From: Bacillota bacterium | GTDB lineage: Bacteria > Bacillota > Clostridia > Peptostreptococcales > Acidaminobacteraceae | Assembly: GCA_025210655.1 (NCBI GenBank) | Contig: JAOARG010000009.1 | Location: 1 to 41,473, forward strand | Direction: 5' to 3' | DNA: 41,473 nucleotides | Shown: positions 1 through 7,996 of the stretch, piece by piece | Layout: every line of letters begins with the position of its first letter | How positions within the stretch are numbered: the stretch's first letter is position 1 | Notes under the pieces: generated by a model | Told to the model about the DNA's origin: nothing | Seen by the model: the letters and a program-made list of their open reading frames with translations, nothing else | Database searches by the model: none | Program-made: the position numbers and the translations under genes

Positions 1-30
1 ACGACCAACGAACTACGGATTTATAAAAGT
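1..30 (+). repeat. 30-bp direct repeat, copy 1
   Basis: Positions 1-30 match 442-471 at 29 of 30 bases; the only difference is at position 25 (A versus C). The repeat unit contains the word GAACTACGGATTTAT. The copy is cut by the window edge, so its true left end is unknown. Confidence 0.75.
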
Positions 31-441
31 CTGGCTAGTAAGGTTGTTGTCTAGGGCTAAAGCATCTAGGAGCTCACTTTGTTCATATCTAGGTGAGAAT
101 GTATCATGGCTAATTCTAATCTAGGGAAATTGATACTCAATTCATACAAGGATATTTTCCGTACGGAAAGATACTTTAAATAATACATAAAGAGCTTATA
201 TACTGTTAAAGTAAATCCATTCTGGGTCGAAACTATGAGGAAGGATTCACTTGAGTTTGGGGGTCTTTAAGTAGCAATGACCCAAGTTGAAGTCTGGCCT
301 GTCAGAAAAAATTATCTGTTATATGGCCTGACTTGCCATGTAAGGGCGCATCTCTTACTGAAAAATCACTCCATATGTTTGTCACAGCTCTACGGACAGG
401 AGCGACTTGAACTGTGGTCTTGAACTTCCGAACTACCAACT

Positions 442-471
442 ACGACCAACGAACTACGGATTTATCAAAGT
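442..471 (+). repeat. 30-bp direct repeat, copy 2
   Basis: This is the second copy of the repeat at 1-30. It continues a run of 7-base units (GAACTAC, CAACTAC, GACCAAC, GAACTAC) that starts near 430. The regular 7-base spacing is visible directly in the sequence. Sequence downstream of the two copies is unrelated after about ten bases. Confidence 0.75.
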
Positions 472-577
472 ATAGGGCTTACCCAATGCTTTTATTTTTT
501 TGCCTATAAATAGATTAAAAGTGACTATTGAAATGGTCTAGGGACCATTATTTATACTATTTATAGGAGGGAATCTT

Positions 578-1831
578 ATGAATAAAGAAAATAGAAATTT
601 ACTATTATTAATGGGTGGAAAGTTGGTATCCTTGTTTGGAAGTAATATTTATACATTTGCTATTGGTTTATATATACTGAAAATAACTGGATCAGGGGTG
701 GGATTTGCTATCAATTTGGTTCTTAGCATTATTCCTCTTATATTTATTAATCCTATAGCAGGGGTTTTTACAGATAGGATTAATAAGAAAAATATTATTG
801 TGTCTATGGATTTTTTATGTGGAATATTAATGCTACTTTTACTTGTCTATGGTTCGATATGGGGCTTAAGTGTAGCTGCATTATATTTTGTTACATTTTT
901 TATGAATATATTTTCAAACTTTTTTTCGATTACTGTTGAAGCATCAAAACCCAATGTTGTAAGTAGTAAAAAATTATTAAAACTTAATTCAATCTCAAAA
1001 ATTATTGATTCATCTGCTATGATTCTTGGGCCAGCTATTGGAGGAGTAATTTATGGTTTTGTTGATATAAAAATCTTTATTTTAATAAATGGTATTTCTT
1101 TTATATCTTCTGCTATATCTGAGTGTTTCATTGATTTTGAATATAATAAGTCAGATTATATTATATCTAAAGACGATAGTGTTAAGGATTCCTTTATAGA
1201 AGGATTTTCATATCTTAAAAACAATCCCAAGCTGTTTAAAATATTTAGCACATTTTCAGGTATAAGTTTCTTTTTGGGACTAGGAGTGATGGTTCCTATT
1301 CCATTTATAATAAATAATATTTTCCAGTACCCAGCAAAGTCTCTGGGAATTATCCAAAGCGGATTACCTTTAGGGATGATAATAGGAGCAATAGTTATTA
1401 AAAAAATTATTTCAAAGATAAGTTTTGAATTAATAATATTCAGGGGTTGTATTGTACTATCTATAGTTTTGATGCTTATTTCTATACCAATTTTTACAGG
1501 AGGCAGCGAAGGATTGATTACTCTTTATTACTTCCTTATGATGGGGATTTTAGGGAGTACGGTTTCGGTAATAGATATAAGACTTATGTATACTGTTCAA
1601 ACAATTGTTGATGAAGCTTTTCGGGGAAGAGTATTAAGTTTAGGAATAGGTCTTGCTAAAATAGTATCACCTATTGCATTTATTCTTTCGGGAATAGTCT
1701 TAAACAAAGGCTACGGAGAATATATAAGTATATTTTCAGGTATAGGTCTACTTATTTTCAACATATTTATATCAAGTATAAGTAGATCTGAGTTAAGAAG
1801 TGTTGATAAAAGGATTGGCTTTGATAGATAG
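578..1831 (+). CDS. MFS efflux transporter (MefA/EntS-like)
   Basis: A 417-residue polytopic protein with about 12 hydrophobic segments, the usual length for a major facilitator superfamily drug/proton antiporter. The N-terminus (KLVSLFGSNIYTFAIGLYIL) and the loop between helices 2 and 3 (GVFTDRINKKNIIV, residues about 62-75) fit the MFS_3 branch that includes macrolide-efflux MefA and the EntS siderophore exporter; the substrate cannot be told from sequence. The start is set by a strong AGGAGGG ribosome-binding site at about 565-571. The PhzF-like gene follows 62 bases downstream with no terminator between, so the two are probably co-transcribed. Assignment to MFS is firm; the efflux direction is inferred from the family. 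Confidence 0.85.
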   Translation: MNKENRNLLLLMGGKLVSLFGSNIYTFAIGLYILKITGSGVGFAINLVLSIIPLIFINPIAGVFTDRINKKNIIVSMDFLCGILMLLLLVYGSIWGLSVAALYFVTFFMNIFSNFFSITVEASKPNVVSSKKLLKLNSISKIIDSSAMILGPAIGGVIYGFVDIKIFILINGISFISSAISECFIDFEYNKSDYIISKDDSVKDSFIEGFSYLKNNPKLFKIFSTFSGISFFLGLGVMVPIPFIINNIFQYPAKSLGIIQSGLPLGMIIGAIVIKKIISKISFELIIFRGCIVLSIVLMLISIPIFTGGSEGLITLYYFLMMGILGSTVSVIDIRLMYTVQTIVDEAFRGRVLSLGIGLAKIVSPIAFILSGIVLNKGYGEYISIFSGIGLLIFNIFISSISRSELRSVDKRIGFDR

Positions 1832-1893
1832 TAAAAGTAGGCTATAATAGTTTTAAAATATTATTAGTAAATCATAAGAGAGGGCTAAATACT

Positions 1894-2793
1894 ATGAAAA
1901 ATTATAAGTTATATCAAGTTGATGCATTTACCACAGAGAAATTCACTGGAAATCCAGCGGGGGTGGTACTCAATGCTGAAGGACTTGAAAAGGAAGATAT
2001 GCAAAAAATAGCAAGGGAACTTAATAATTCAGAAACTGCTTTTATATTTGAGTCAAATAATGAAGATTATGATGTACATACAAGATACTTTACTCCGTCA
2101 AGTGAAGTACCTATTTGTGGCCATGCCACGATTGGGTCTATGTATATATATGCTAAGGAAAATAGTATTAAGAACAAAACTATACTTAATAAGACTGGTG
2201 CTGGCATACTTCCTGTAGATATAGCCTATGAAAATGATGATTACAGGATAACAATGACCCAGGGGAAAATAGAATTTGGTGATGAAATCAAAGGGGAGAA
2301 TAAGAAGGTACTTTTAAAAGGACTTGGTATTGGAGAAAAGGACTTAATAAAAGATACTAAGATACAAATAGTTTCAACGGGTCATTCAAAGGTTATGATT
2401 CCTATTAAGAGTAGGGAACTTTTGAATAATCTGACTCCTGATTATAATAGCCTTAGTAAACTGAGTTCTAGAATTGGATGTAATGGATTCTATGTATTTG
2501 TACTGGATGAGGATGAGAATTATAAGGTATGTGGAAGAATGTTTGCCCCTGCTATTGGAATTAATGAAGACCCTGTAACAGGAAATGCAAATGGGCCTTT
2601 AGGGGCTTATCTTGTTAAGTATGGTCTTGTTGATTATCATGGTGATGAAGTAAGATTTATGGCTTTACAAGGGGAAGCTATGGGGAGAAAAGGTGAAATA
2701 GAAGTAAGAGTAACAGTTGAAAATGAATGTCCTGTTCAGGTAAAGATAGTTGGAAATGCTGTGTCTGTATTTGAGACTGAAATAAGTATATAA
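1894..2793 (+). CDS. PhzF-family isomerase/epimerase-like protein
   Basis: A 299-residue protein of normal PhzF length. Family motifs are clear: GNPAGVV at residues 19-25, NNSETAF at 44-50 with the conserved acidic residue at E47 (the catalytic Glu in characterised PhzF), CGHATIGS at 75-82 and EDPVTGNANG in the second half, which form the two diaminopimelate-epimerase-like lobes. Characterised members isomerise small metabolites, but most genomic members have unknown substrates and no phenazine genes are nearby. The neighbouring MFS exporter is the only functional context. The start has an AGAGGG ribosome-binding site, and a terminator follows immediately. Confidence 0.88.
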   Translation: MKNYKLYQVDAFTTEKFTGNPAGVVLNAEGLEKEDMQKIARELNNSETAFIFESNNEDYDVHTRYFTPSSEVPICGHATIGSMYIYAKENSIKNKTILNKTGAGILPVDIAYENDDYRITMTQGKIEFGDEIKGENKKVLLKGLGIGEKDLIKDTKIQIVSTGHSKVMIPIKSRELLNNLTPDYNSLSKLSSRIGCNGFYVFVLDEDENYKVCGRMFAPAIGINEDPVTGNANGPLGAYLVKYGLVDYHGDEVRFMALQGEAMGRKGEIEVRVTVENECPVQVKIVGNAVSVFETEISI

Positions 2794-2801
2794 ATATAAT
2801 G

Positions 2802-2834
2802 AAAAAGGTGAGGCCAATCAGCAACACCTTTTTA
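2802..2834 (+). terminator. Terminator between convergent genes
   Basis: AAAAAGGTG (2802-2810) pairs with CACCTTTTT (2825-2833) around a 14-base loop, ending in a T run. It lies just after the PhzF-like gene, and the minus-strand VanZ-like gene ends inside its right arm, so it can serve both directions. Confidence 0.7.
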
Positions 2835-3509
2835 TTCAGGTATCCAGTTGTATTTATTTAGTTTTACTACTATATAAATATATGTTTTATGAATCAGGTA
2901 TCCAATTAGGGAGCCTATTGTATATAGAATAATATCATCAATATCAAATGCACCCCTTACCAATATGTATTGTAAGGATTCTATAGTAGTAGCAAAAATT
3001 AAGGTGATTAGTATGTTATCCCAAAAATTATTTCTTTTCTTGAATATAAATGGTATTAAGAATCCTAAGGGAATAAATAGGATGATATTTCCCAGTAAAT
3101 TATAGTAGAGGTCATAAGTATTTAGATTGCTTATGTATTCATTTATTTGTTTTAATGGGACTATATTATAAGTTCTGAAAAGTATGTATTTTCTAGTACC
3201 TAGAAATAAAAGCTTGATTAGTACTGCAAAGTATATGAAGCTTATACAATTTATAAAATATCTGATGATCTTATTTTTTTTGCTATAACTTTCATTAAGG
3301 TTATTACATAGAAAATCTTCATCTCCGAAGTCTTTTATAGCAAGTAATTCAGCCTGTTCGTCTGTTAAACCCATTAGTAAATAATCTTTTTTGATCATAT
3401 TTAAGTGGTCTAATAGTTCTATTTCAAGTTGAAATTTTTCTGCTTTGGAGCAGTCTATTTTTGAAAGTAGATTTTCTAAATATCTATCTATGTATCTCGT
3501 GGAATTCAT
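2832..3509 (-). CDS. VanZ-like membrane protein with regulatory N-terminal prefix
   Basis: I place the start at the ATG at 3509, giving 225 residues. It has a GGGGG ribosome-binding site 8 bases upstream and overlaps the PadR stop codon as ATGA. An upstream in-frame start at 3530 would overlap PadR by 25 bases and is less likely. The first ~80 residues (RYIDRYLENLL, then KDFGDEDFLCNNL) resemble the soluble helical prefix found on DUF1700-type and permease-prefix proteins that are paired with PadR regulators. The rest is a VanZ-like domain with about four membrane segments and the family words NLLGNIILFIPLGFLIP and ESLQ...GAFDIDDIILYTIGS. VanZ-like proteins are linked to glycopeptide/lipoglycopeptide tolerance in some species; no such role is shown here. 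Confidence 0.8.
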   Translation of the reverse strand: MNSTRYIDRYLENLLSKIDCSKAEKFQLEIELLDHLNMIKKDYLLMGLTDEQAELLAIKDFGDEDFLCNNLNESYSKKNKIIRYFINCISFIYFAVLIKLLFLGTRKYILFRTYNIVPLKQINEYISNLNTYDLYYNLLGNIILFIPLGFLIPFIFKKRNNFWDNILITLIFATTIESLQYILVRGAFDIDDIILYTIGSLIGYLIHKTYIYIVVKLNKYNWIPE

Positions 3510-3835
3510 ATTTTTACCCCCTGATAACACACATCAACAAGTGTATTTATTTCTTTCCACTCAAGATATTTCTTATCTAATGCTTTTTGTCCATCATCTG
3601 TAATCTTATAGTACTTACGTCTACTACCTTCCTCAGAACTACCCCAGTATGATTTTATATAGGATTTGTTTTCAAGTCTTTTTAAAGCAGAGTATAGGGT
3701 TCCTTCTCCCATTTTATATAGGTCATTGCTTTTAGATTTGATAGTTTTAGCTATGTCATAGCCATAGGTGTCTCTTTGAGCTATAAGGGAGAGTATAAGG
3801 ATATCTATGCTTCCCTTCATTATTTCTTTGTTCAT
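3506..3835 (-). CDS. PadR-family transcriptional regulator
   Basis: A 109-residue winged-helix regulator of the compact PadR type: DILILSLIAQRDTYGYDIAKTI at the N-terminus, GEGTLYSALKRLENKSYI as recognition helix and start of the wing, then YYKITDDGQKAL. It is the first gene of a two-gene operon and overlaps the VanZ-like gene by four bases. This arrangement (PadR plus a membrane protein with a helical prefix) is common in Firmicutes, where PadR represses its own operon until an envelope or drug signal appears. The ribosome-binding site AAGGAGG precedes the ATG. Confidence 0.88.
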   Translation of the reverse strand: MNKEIMKGSIDILILSLIAQRDTYGYDIAKTIKSKSNDLYKMGEGTLYSALKRLENKSYIKSYWGSSEEGSRRKYYKITDDGQKALDKKYLEWKEINTLVDVCYQGVKI

Positions 3836-3859
3836 AATAGGCCTCCTTCTTTATATACT

Positions 3860-3888
3860 ATTGTAACACGATATACCTCGCAATACAA
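3860..3888 (-). promoter_or_regulatory. padR-vanZ promoter with embedded dyad
   Basis: On the minus strand, TTGTAT (3888-3883) and TACAAT (3865-3860) are separated by exactly 17 bases. The spacer holds a short dyad CGA-N6-TCG (3869-3880), a plausible PadR operator. The promoter call rests on the box match and its position ~25 bases before the gene; the operator is inference. Confidence 0.55.
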
Positions 3889-3915
3889 TGTACGAGTCCT
3901 AAGATAGCCTGATAC

Positions 3916-4548
3916 TTACTTTGATCGTGCCTTGAATTCTTTTGGAGATAAGCCTACATACTTCTTGAAGATTCTCTCCAATTTTTTTCTTTGTACATTT
4001 TTAAGTTGGCAGTATTCTTTAACGGAATCTAAAGGAGTATTAATATAATCTTCAATTATTTCAATAGATTCTGTATAGTGTTTACTTGTTTTATAATGAC
4101 TTATTAGATAGCTTTCTATGGCTTCAATCATATCGGCGATTGGTGAATGAGACTCGATACATCTATTAATTACTTCATTAAGCTGTGTATCAAGTTGAGA
4201 TAAATATAGTATCTTATTATTTATAAGGTGAAGGCTATCTTTATATAGATAGTAGAATCCCCAGGGGGTGAAACTAATCCCAAATGAGTCTAGTGATTTG
4301 TTTTGGGAAACTGTTATAGTGCTATCCCTAAGGCCGTGGAATATACTTTTGTTTACTAATGTAGCTTGCCCTTTGAGTTCAAAAATGTAAGATCCATTTA
4401 AGGGAACTGTGATATCCACATGATCCATAGGAATTAACTGAAAGGGCTTTTTATCATTTAAATCACCTGATGTTGTCCAGTAATGGCTTATATATTTTTT
4501 TAGAGATGGATTAACATTGTTGTAAAATTGCATTTTTAATGTTTTCAT
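3916..4548 (-). CDS. AraC-type regulator lacking its second helix-turn-helix
   Basis: This 210-residue protein begins with a DUF6597-like ligand domain (MKTLKMQFYNNVNPSLKKYISHYW at the N-terminus, LIPMDHVDITVPLNG, then SFGISFTPWGFYYLY). It ends with one AraC half-domain: SVKEYCQLKNVQRKKLERIFKKYVGLSPKEF. The reading frame stops six residues after PKEF, exactly where the linker to the second helix-turn-helix should begin, so about 60 residues expected of the family are absent. It lies 31 bases behind the HxlR gene on the same strand and is probably co-transcribed. Either a nonsense or deletion event truncated it, or it is a natural one-HTH form. DNA binding may be weakened or depend on a partner. 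Confidence 0.75.
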   Translation of the reverse strand: MKTLKMQFYNNVNPSLKKYISHYWTTSGDLNDKKPFQLIPMDHVDITVPLNGSYIFELKGQATLVNKSIFHGLRDSTITVSQNKSLDSFGISFTPWGFYYLYKDSLHLINNKILYLSQLDTQLNEVINRCIESHSPIADMIEAIESYLISHYKTSKHYTESIEIIEDYINTPLDSVKEYCQLKNVQRKKLERIFKKYVGLSPKEFKARSK

Positions 4549-4579
4549 GATAAAACCCTTTCTTGAAAAAATTGTTGAA

Positions 4580-4930
4580 TTATAGACCAGCTTCTTTGTC
4601 TTTTTTTATTTCAGGGTAATACTCATTTACCCATTCTTCAAGGTTGTGGAGTATTTTTAATAAGGCACTGCCTTTATCAGTAAGACTATATTCTACATGG
4701 GGAGGAATAACGGGCAAAACATTTTTTATTATTAGATTTTCTTCCTCAAGCTGTGATAGGTTTTCAGAAAGTACTTTTTGACTGATACCACTTAATATTT
4801 GATCTAGCTCAGAAAATCTCTTAGGACTATCATTTATATTGCAAAGGATAATACTTTTCCATTTGCCCCTTACAAGGTCCATACCAAAATCCAAGGGATA
4901 ATAGTATTCTTTATTTTTATATTTAATCAT
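4580..4930 (-). CDS. HxlR-family transcriptional regulator
   Basis: A 116-residue winged-helix protein with the HxlR layout: DLVRGKWKSIILCNI (residues ~19-33), RFSELDQILSGISQKVLSENLSQLEEENLI (recognition helix) and PHVEYSLTDKGSALLKILHNLEEW (wing and dimer helix). HxlR proteins often respond to reactive aldehydes or oxidants and control a divergently encoded oxidoreductase. That matches the flavin oxidoreductase starting 228 bases away on the other strand. The characteristic N-terminal Cys of the redox-sensing subgroup is not obvious; the only Cys is C30 in the first helix region. Confidence 0.88.
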   Translation of the reverse strand: MIKYKNKEYYYPLDFGMDLVRGKWKSIILCNINDSPKRFSELDQILSGISQKVLSENLSQLEEENLIIKNVLPVIPPHVEYSLTDKGSALLKILHNLEEWVNEYYPEIKKDKEAGL

Positions 4931-5104
4931 AAGTCACCTCAATATAATTTCTTACTTAGGAATAGTATCATTTATTAATGATAGCTTCAAGAATAAGTAT
5001 GGTCTATAATTTTGTTTTTTGAAAAGTTTTCATTATGTAAGTGTCTACCCATTCCAATAGCTAAACTAACTTTCAGGTAAGTCAACTAACGAAAAAGTGC
5101 GTAC

Positions 5105-5133
5105 TTGTAGGGCTATATTTAAGATGATATTCT
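5105..5133 (+). promoter_or_regulatory. Promoter of the flavin oxidoreductase gene
   Basis: TTGTAG (5105-5110) and TATTCT (5128-5133) are separated by 17 bases. Just upstream, ACTAAC is repeated (around 5067 and 5083) and a partly palindromic AAGTGCGTACTT overlaps the -35 box. These are candidate HxlR-binding sites because the regulator is divergently encoded. Confidence 0.5.
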
Positions 5134-5158
5134 CTGGATAAAGAGAAGGAGTGAAAAG

Positions 5159-6253
5159 ATGAAAAGTATTTTTGATAAAAGTGCAATTAAGGATTTGGAT
5201 TTGAAAAATAGGTTGTTTAAAGGGGCCGTTTGGGAAGAACTTGCTAGAGAAGATGGTCATATGACTGATGAGTTGTTTGAAATATATGAGGAACTTGCCA
5301 AAGGTGGAGTTGGAGCAATATTTACAGGTTACGCTTATGTTTGTAAAGAAGAACAGCCTAATCCTAGAATGATGGGAATTTATGATGATTCATTTATAAA
5401 GGAATACAAGGAACTAACTGATATGGTTCATTCCCATGATTCTAAGATAATAATGCAAATCGTTTATGGTGGTACTCAATCTAATATGGGATATGATGAC
5501 AATATAATATTTGGCCCCTCAGCTATTAGAAATGAAATATCAGGTATTATGCCTAAGGAAATGACTAAAGATGATATTGAGTATTTAGTAAATGCGTATG
5601 CTAATGCAGCATTAAGAGTAAAGAAAGCGGGCTTTGACGGGGTAGCAATGCACGGTGCCCATGGATATTTACTGAGTCAGTTTTTATGTCCCCATTATAA
5701 TCAGAGAAGTGATGAGTACGGTGGTTCTATAGAAAATAGGATGAGAATCATAGTGGAAATATATGAAAATATTCGTGAAAAAGTTGGAAAAGATTATCCT
5801 GTTTTTATGAAGATAAACAGTCAAGATTTCTTTAATGGTGGTTTAAGTGAAGAAGAAAGTATTAAAGTAATAAAAGTCCTAGAAGAAAAAGGCCTAGACT
5901 GCGTAGAAATAAGTGGTGGAAATGAATCTACTAAAGCAGTACTTAAAAACAATTTAGGACCAGCAAGAAAAATAAAAGAACAATCGCAAGAATCATATTT
6001 TAAAGGATTTGCTAAAAAACTAAGAACAGAAGTAAATATCCCAATAATCCTAACAGGTGGAAATAGAAGTACTGATTTAATGGAAGAGCTTCTAAATGAA
6101 GATGTTGTTGATTATTTTGGAATAGCCAGACCATTTATTTATGAGCCGGATTTAGCTAATAAATGGGCTGAGGATAAGAACTATAAGGCTAAGTGTAAGT
6201 CATGTAATGGATGTTATCATACTTATGGGAAGAGATGTGTGTTTGATAAGTAA
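5159..6253 (+). CDS. NADH:flavin oxidoreductase (old yellow enzyme family)
   Basis: A 364-residue FMN-dependent TIM-barrel protein. Recognised family segments are KNRLFKGAVWEEL near residue 16, HGAHGYLLSQFLCP at 165-178, and the RSDEYGGSIENR signature at 183-194 that contacts FMN and substrate. The C-terminus carries four cysteines, C346-x2-C349-x2-C352-x7-C360, which could hold a metal or Fe-S centre. No C-terminal NADH/FAD domain of the 2,4-dienoyl-CoA reductase type is present, so it is a short form. Such enzymes reduce activated C=C bonds; the substrate is unknown. The start has an AGAAGGAG ribosome-binding site, and control by the divergent HxlR regulator is likely. Confidence 0.9.
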   Translation: MKSIFDKSAIKDLDLKNRLFKGAVWEELAREDGHMTDELFEIYEELAKGGVGAIFTGYAYVCKEEQPNPRMMGIYDDSFIKEYKELTDMVHSHDSKIIMQIVYGGTQSNMGYDDNIIFGPSAIRNEISGIMPKEMTKDDIEYLVNAYANAALRVKKAGFDGVAMHGAHGYLLSQFLCPHYNQRSDEYGGSIENRMRIIVEIYENIREKVGKDYPVFMKINSQDFFNGGLSEEESIKVIKVLEEKGLDCVEISGGNESTKAVLKNNLGPARKIKEQSQESYFKGFAKKLRTEVNIPIILTGGNRSTDLMEELLNEDVVDYFGIARPFIYEPDLANKWAEDKNYKAKCKSCNGCYHTYGKRCVFDK

Positions 6254-6290
6254 AAAAAAATGATTCCTATTTTTTAGGAATCATTTTTTT
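6254..6290 (+). terminator. Terminator after the flavin oxidoreductase
   Basis: A run of A followed by TGATTCCTA, a TTTTT loop, and TAGGAATCA followed by seven T. The stem is perfect and the A/T flanks make it usable in both directions. Hairpin array 1 begins at once after it. Confidence 0.85.
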
Positions 6291-6556
6291 ACGCCTAGCC
6301 GAATCTTTGATTCGAGCCTAACGATATTTTGGATATCAGCCCAGCAATACTTATTGTATTAGCCCAGCAAAGTCATTTTGACTTTAGTACAAGGTGTATT
6401 TTGCGATATTACAAAATAAATTTAAATAATTTCTCCTAAGAGAAATATCTATGCTCTAGTTGTAAAACAACTGCTGGGCTAAAAGTACATAGTATATTTT
6501 GCTGGGCTGTTAGCTAATAGCTAATGCTAGGCTATCACCTCTGGTGATGCTAGGCC
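6291..6556. repeat. Hairpin array 1 with AGCCCAGCA spacers
   Basis: This 266-base gene-free stretch is a chain of short perfect hairpins: GAATC/GATTC (6301-6313), GATAT/ATATC (6323-6337), AATAC/GTATT (6346-6360), AAGTC/GACTT (6369-6384), ATTTCTC/GAGAAAT (about 6429-6446), AGTTGT/ACAACT (about 6458-6472), TTAGCTA/TAGCTAA (about 6510-6524) and ATCACC/GGTGAT (about 6534-6548). They are separated by a repeated word: AGCCCAGCA at 6338 and 6361, its reverse complement TGCTGGGCT at 6472 and 6500, and the close variant GCCTAGC at 6293 with TGCTAGGC at 6525 and 6548. Spacers in the left half face those in the right half, so the whole array can also fold on itself. I do not recognise it as a named repeat family. 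Confidence 0.75.
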
Positions 6557-6586
6557 CAAAAAAAGGAACAAAGTGACGAGATTTTG

Positions 6587-7240
6587 CTACTTAATCCTTA
6601 CCCCCAGCAATTTAGCCAAATCCGCAGCCTGATACATATTCACTAGGGCTCCTCTTAATTCATAAAAGTTGTCTGATACTCTTATTCCTTCAATTGAGCA
6701 ACTTGATAGATCTATTTCTGATAGGGATGTCTGGAAAAACTCTGCCCTTGTTAATTTAGTATCTTCTATATAGAAGTTTTTAAAGCTAGAGTTTGCGAAA
6801 AATACTTCGGAAAAATCACTATTTGATATAAGTGTTCTTTGGAAGTCGGTCTTTGAAAAATCGGAGTATCTGAAATTGCTGTCCAGTGTTGTTATATCTG
6901 TCAAAACACTATCTGAAAAGTTACAGCCTTTGAATCTAGAACCCTTGATTTCACATTGATTGAACCATCCTCCAGTGAAGTTGCAATTTACAAAGGAACA
7001 TGAATCGAATAGTACATTTTTAAAGGAGCATTTTTTCATACTAACTTCAGAAAAGTCGCATTGATCAAAAATAACATTTTCAAAGTATAATTTATCAAAA
7101 GCGTCTTCATAAACTTCTGATTTTTCTATATGTAGGTTTGCTAGGTCTTCGTCTAAATACATGCATTGATTTGCATACTCAAAAAAATCCTCACATTTGT
7201 CTAAAGTACTTGGTAAATTAGTTTTTTTAATTTTTTTCAT
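6587..7240 (-). CDS. Pentapeptide-repeat protein (Qnr/McbG-like)
   Basis: A 217-residue protein whose middle (about residues 50-185) is a continuous series of five-residue units of the A(D/N)LXX type, for example CDFSE, CSFKN, CNFTG, SDFSK and SDFSE, forming a right-handed quadrilateral beta-helix. The C-terminal tail (ELRGALVNMYQAADLAKLLGVRIK) resembles that of DNA-mimic pentapeptide proteins such as Qnr and McbG, which protect DNA gyrase. No quinolone role can be claimed from sequence alone. It is monocistronic, with an AAGGATGG ribosome-binding site; array 1 lies downstream of its 3' end. Confidence 0.85.
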   Translation of the reverse strand: MKKIKKTNLPSTLDKCEDFFEYANQCMYLDEDLANLHIEKSEVYEDAFDKLYFENVIFDQCDFSEVSMKKCSFKNVLFDSCSFVNCNFTGGWFNQCEIKGSRFKGCNFSDSVLTDITTLDSNFRYSDFSKTDFQRTLISNSDFSEVFFANSSFKNFYIEDTKLTRAEFFQTSLSEIDLSSCSIEGIRVSDNFYELRGALVNMYQAADLAKLLGVRIK

Positions 7241-7310
7241 TGCTTACCATCCTTTTATATTGTTATTATAATTATACCATTATGATGAAATATTGGATTA
7301 AAAATTTGAT

Positions 7311-7361
7311 TTGACAGGTATGATATTCAGTGATAATATAACGACATACCAAGTGGTATGT
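7311..7361 (+). promoter_or_regulatory. tetR promoter and operator
   Basis: TTGACA (7311-7316) and TAATAT (7334-7339) are 17 bases apart. Immediately downstream is a perfect dyad ACATACC-AAGT-GGTATGT (7344-7361), a classic TetR-type operator over the start of transcription. The same dyad recurs at 7997-8014. Confidence 0.8.
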
Positions 7362-7372
7362 AGGGGGATTAT

Positions 7373-7960
7373 ATGGAAGTAAAAGAAATGATACTTGAAA
7401 CCGCATTTGAGTCTTTCCTTGAGTCAGGTATTGATGGGGTTTCACTAAATACAATTATTAAAAGAACTGGACTTACCAAGGGGGCTTTTTATTATCACTT
7501 TAAGGATAAGAATGAGCTTATAGAAGAGATAGTAAGTAGGTATTTCTATGGTAGTTTAGATAGTCATTATGAAATATTAGATAATGAAGCTAACAGTTTT
7601 TATGAAAAAATAATGACAATAGTGGATACTTTTTTTGACTTAGATGAATTTGGTATTGTAAACGATTATGATAAGTTGAAATCTTATCAAATGCTTTTGA
7701 TAAACATGCTAATGAAGAATGAATCTTTGAGAAAAAAGAATACAGAAAGATTATCTAAGGTGAGAAAAGAACTTTTAAAGGCAGTAGTAAATAGTCAATT
7801 AGAAGGTGCTTTATCGGAAAAAATTGATGTGGAAAAGTTTGTTGACGTAATAATGTCAACTGTGTTAGGTAGCATAAATCAGTGGTTGTTAACAGATCAT
7901 GTAGATTTAAAACCATTACTAAGGAATAATGTAGATGCTGTATTTAAGTTAATAGTATAG
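7373..7960 (+). CDS. TetR/AcrR-family repressor
   Basis: A 195-residue regulator with the TetR DNA-binding domain at the N-terminus: ILETAFESFLESGIDGVSLNTIIKRTGLTKGAFYYHFKDKNELIEEI. The remaining ~145 residues are a helical ligand domain with no identifiable ligand. The operator dyad directly before this gene and again before the Fe-S gene downstream indicates that it represses both. A GGGGG-type ribosome-binding site (7362-7367) abuts the operator, and a terminator follows. Confidence 0.9.
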   Translation: MEVKEMILETAFESFLESGIDGVSLNTIIKRTGLTKGAFYYHFKDKNELIEEIVSRYFYGSLDSHYEILDNEANSFYEKIMTIVDTFFDLDEFGIVNDYDKLKSYQMLLINMLMKNESLRKKNTERLSKVRKELLKAVVNSQLEGALSEKIDVEKFVDVIMSTVLGSINQWLLTDHVDLKPLLRNNVDAVFKLIV

Positions 7961-7965
7961 TAGTG

Positions 7966-7985
7966 TGCCCCGAAAGGGGCATTTG
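7966..7985 (+). terminator. Terminator after tetR
   Basis: TGCCCC-GAAA-GGGGCA (7966-7981) forms a tetraloop hairpin followed by a short T-rich stretch. Confidence 0.7.
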
Positions 7986-7996
7986 TTAGGACAATA

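Larger units (their letters stand above)
1..577. other. Non-coding 5' region bounded by a direct repeat
   Basis: No credible ORF is present. The first 30 bases recur at 442-471 with one mismatch. The second copy is preceded by heptamers of the form [CG]AACTAC (about 430-457), so the window probably opens inside an earlier copy. Between the repeats the word TCTAGG occurs four times in the first 130 bases. There is a perfect 14-bp palindrome TTTCCGTACGGAAA at 154-167 and several further short stems (for example GCTC...GGAGC near 390-406). A small hairpin AATGGTC/GACCATT lies at about 532-548, just before the MFS gene. I tested it by eye against tmRNA, SRP RNA, RNase P, 6S RNA, T-box and group I/II intron cores and recognised none of them. 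Confidence 0.5.

Noticed and set aside
6291..6556. Array 1 as a CRISPR array
   Set aside because: The repeated word is only 9 bases, occurs in both orientations, and the intervening sequences are palindromes of uneven length; no cas genes are present.
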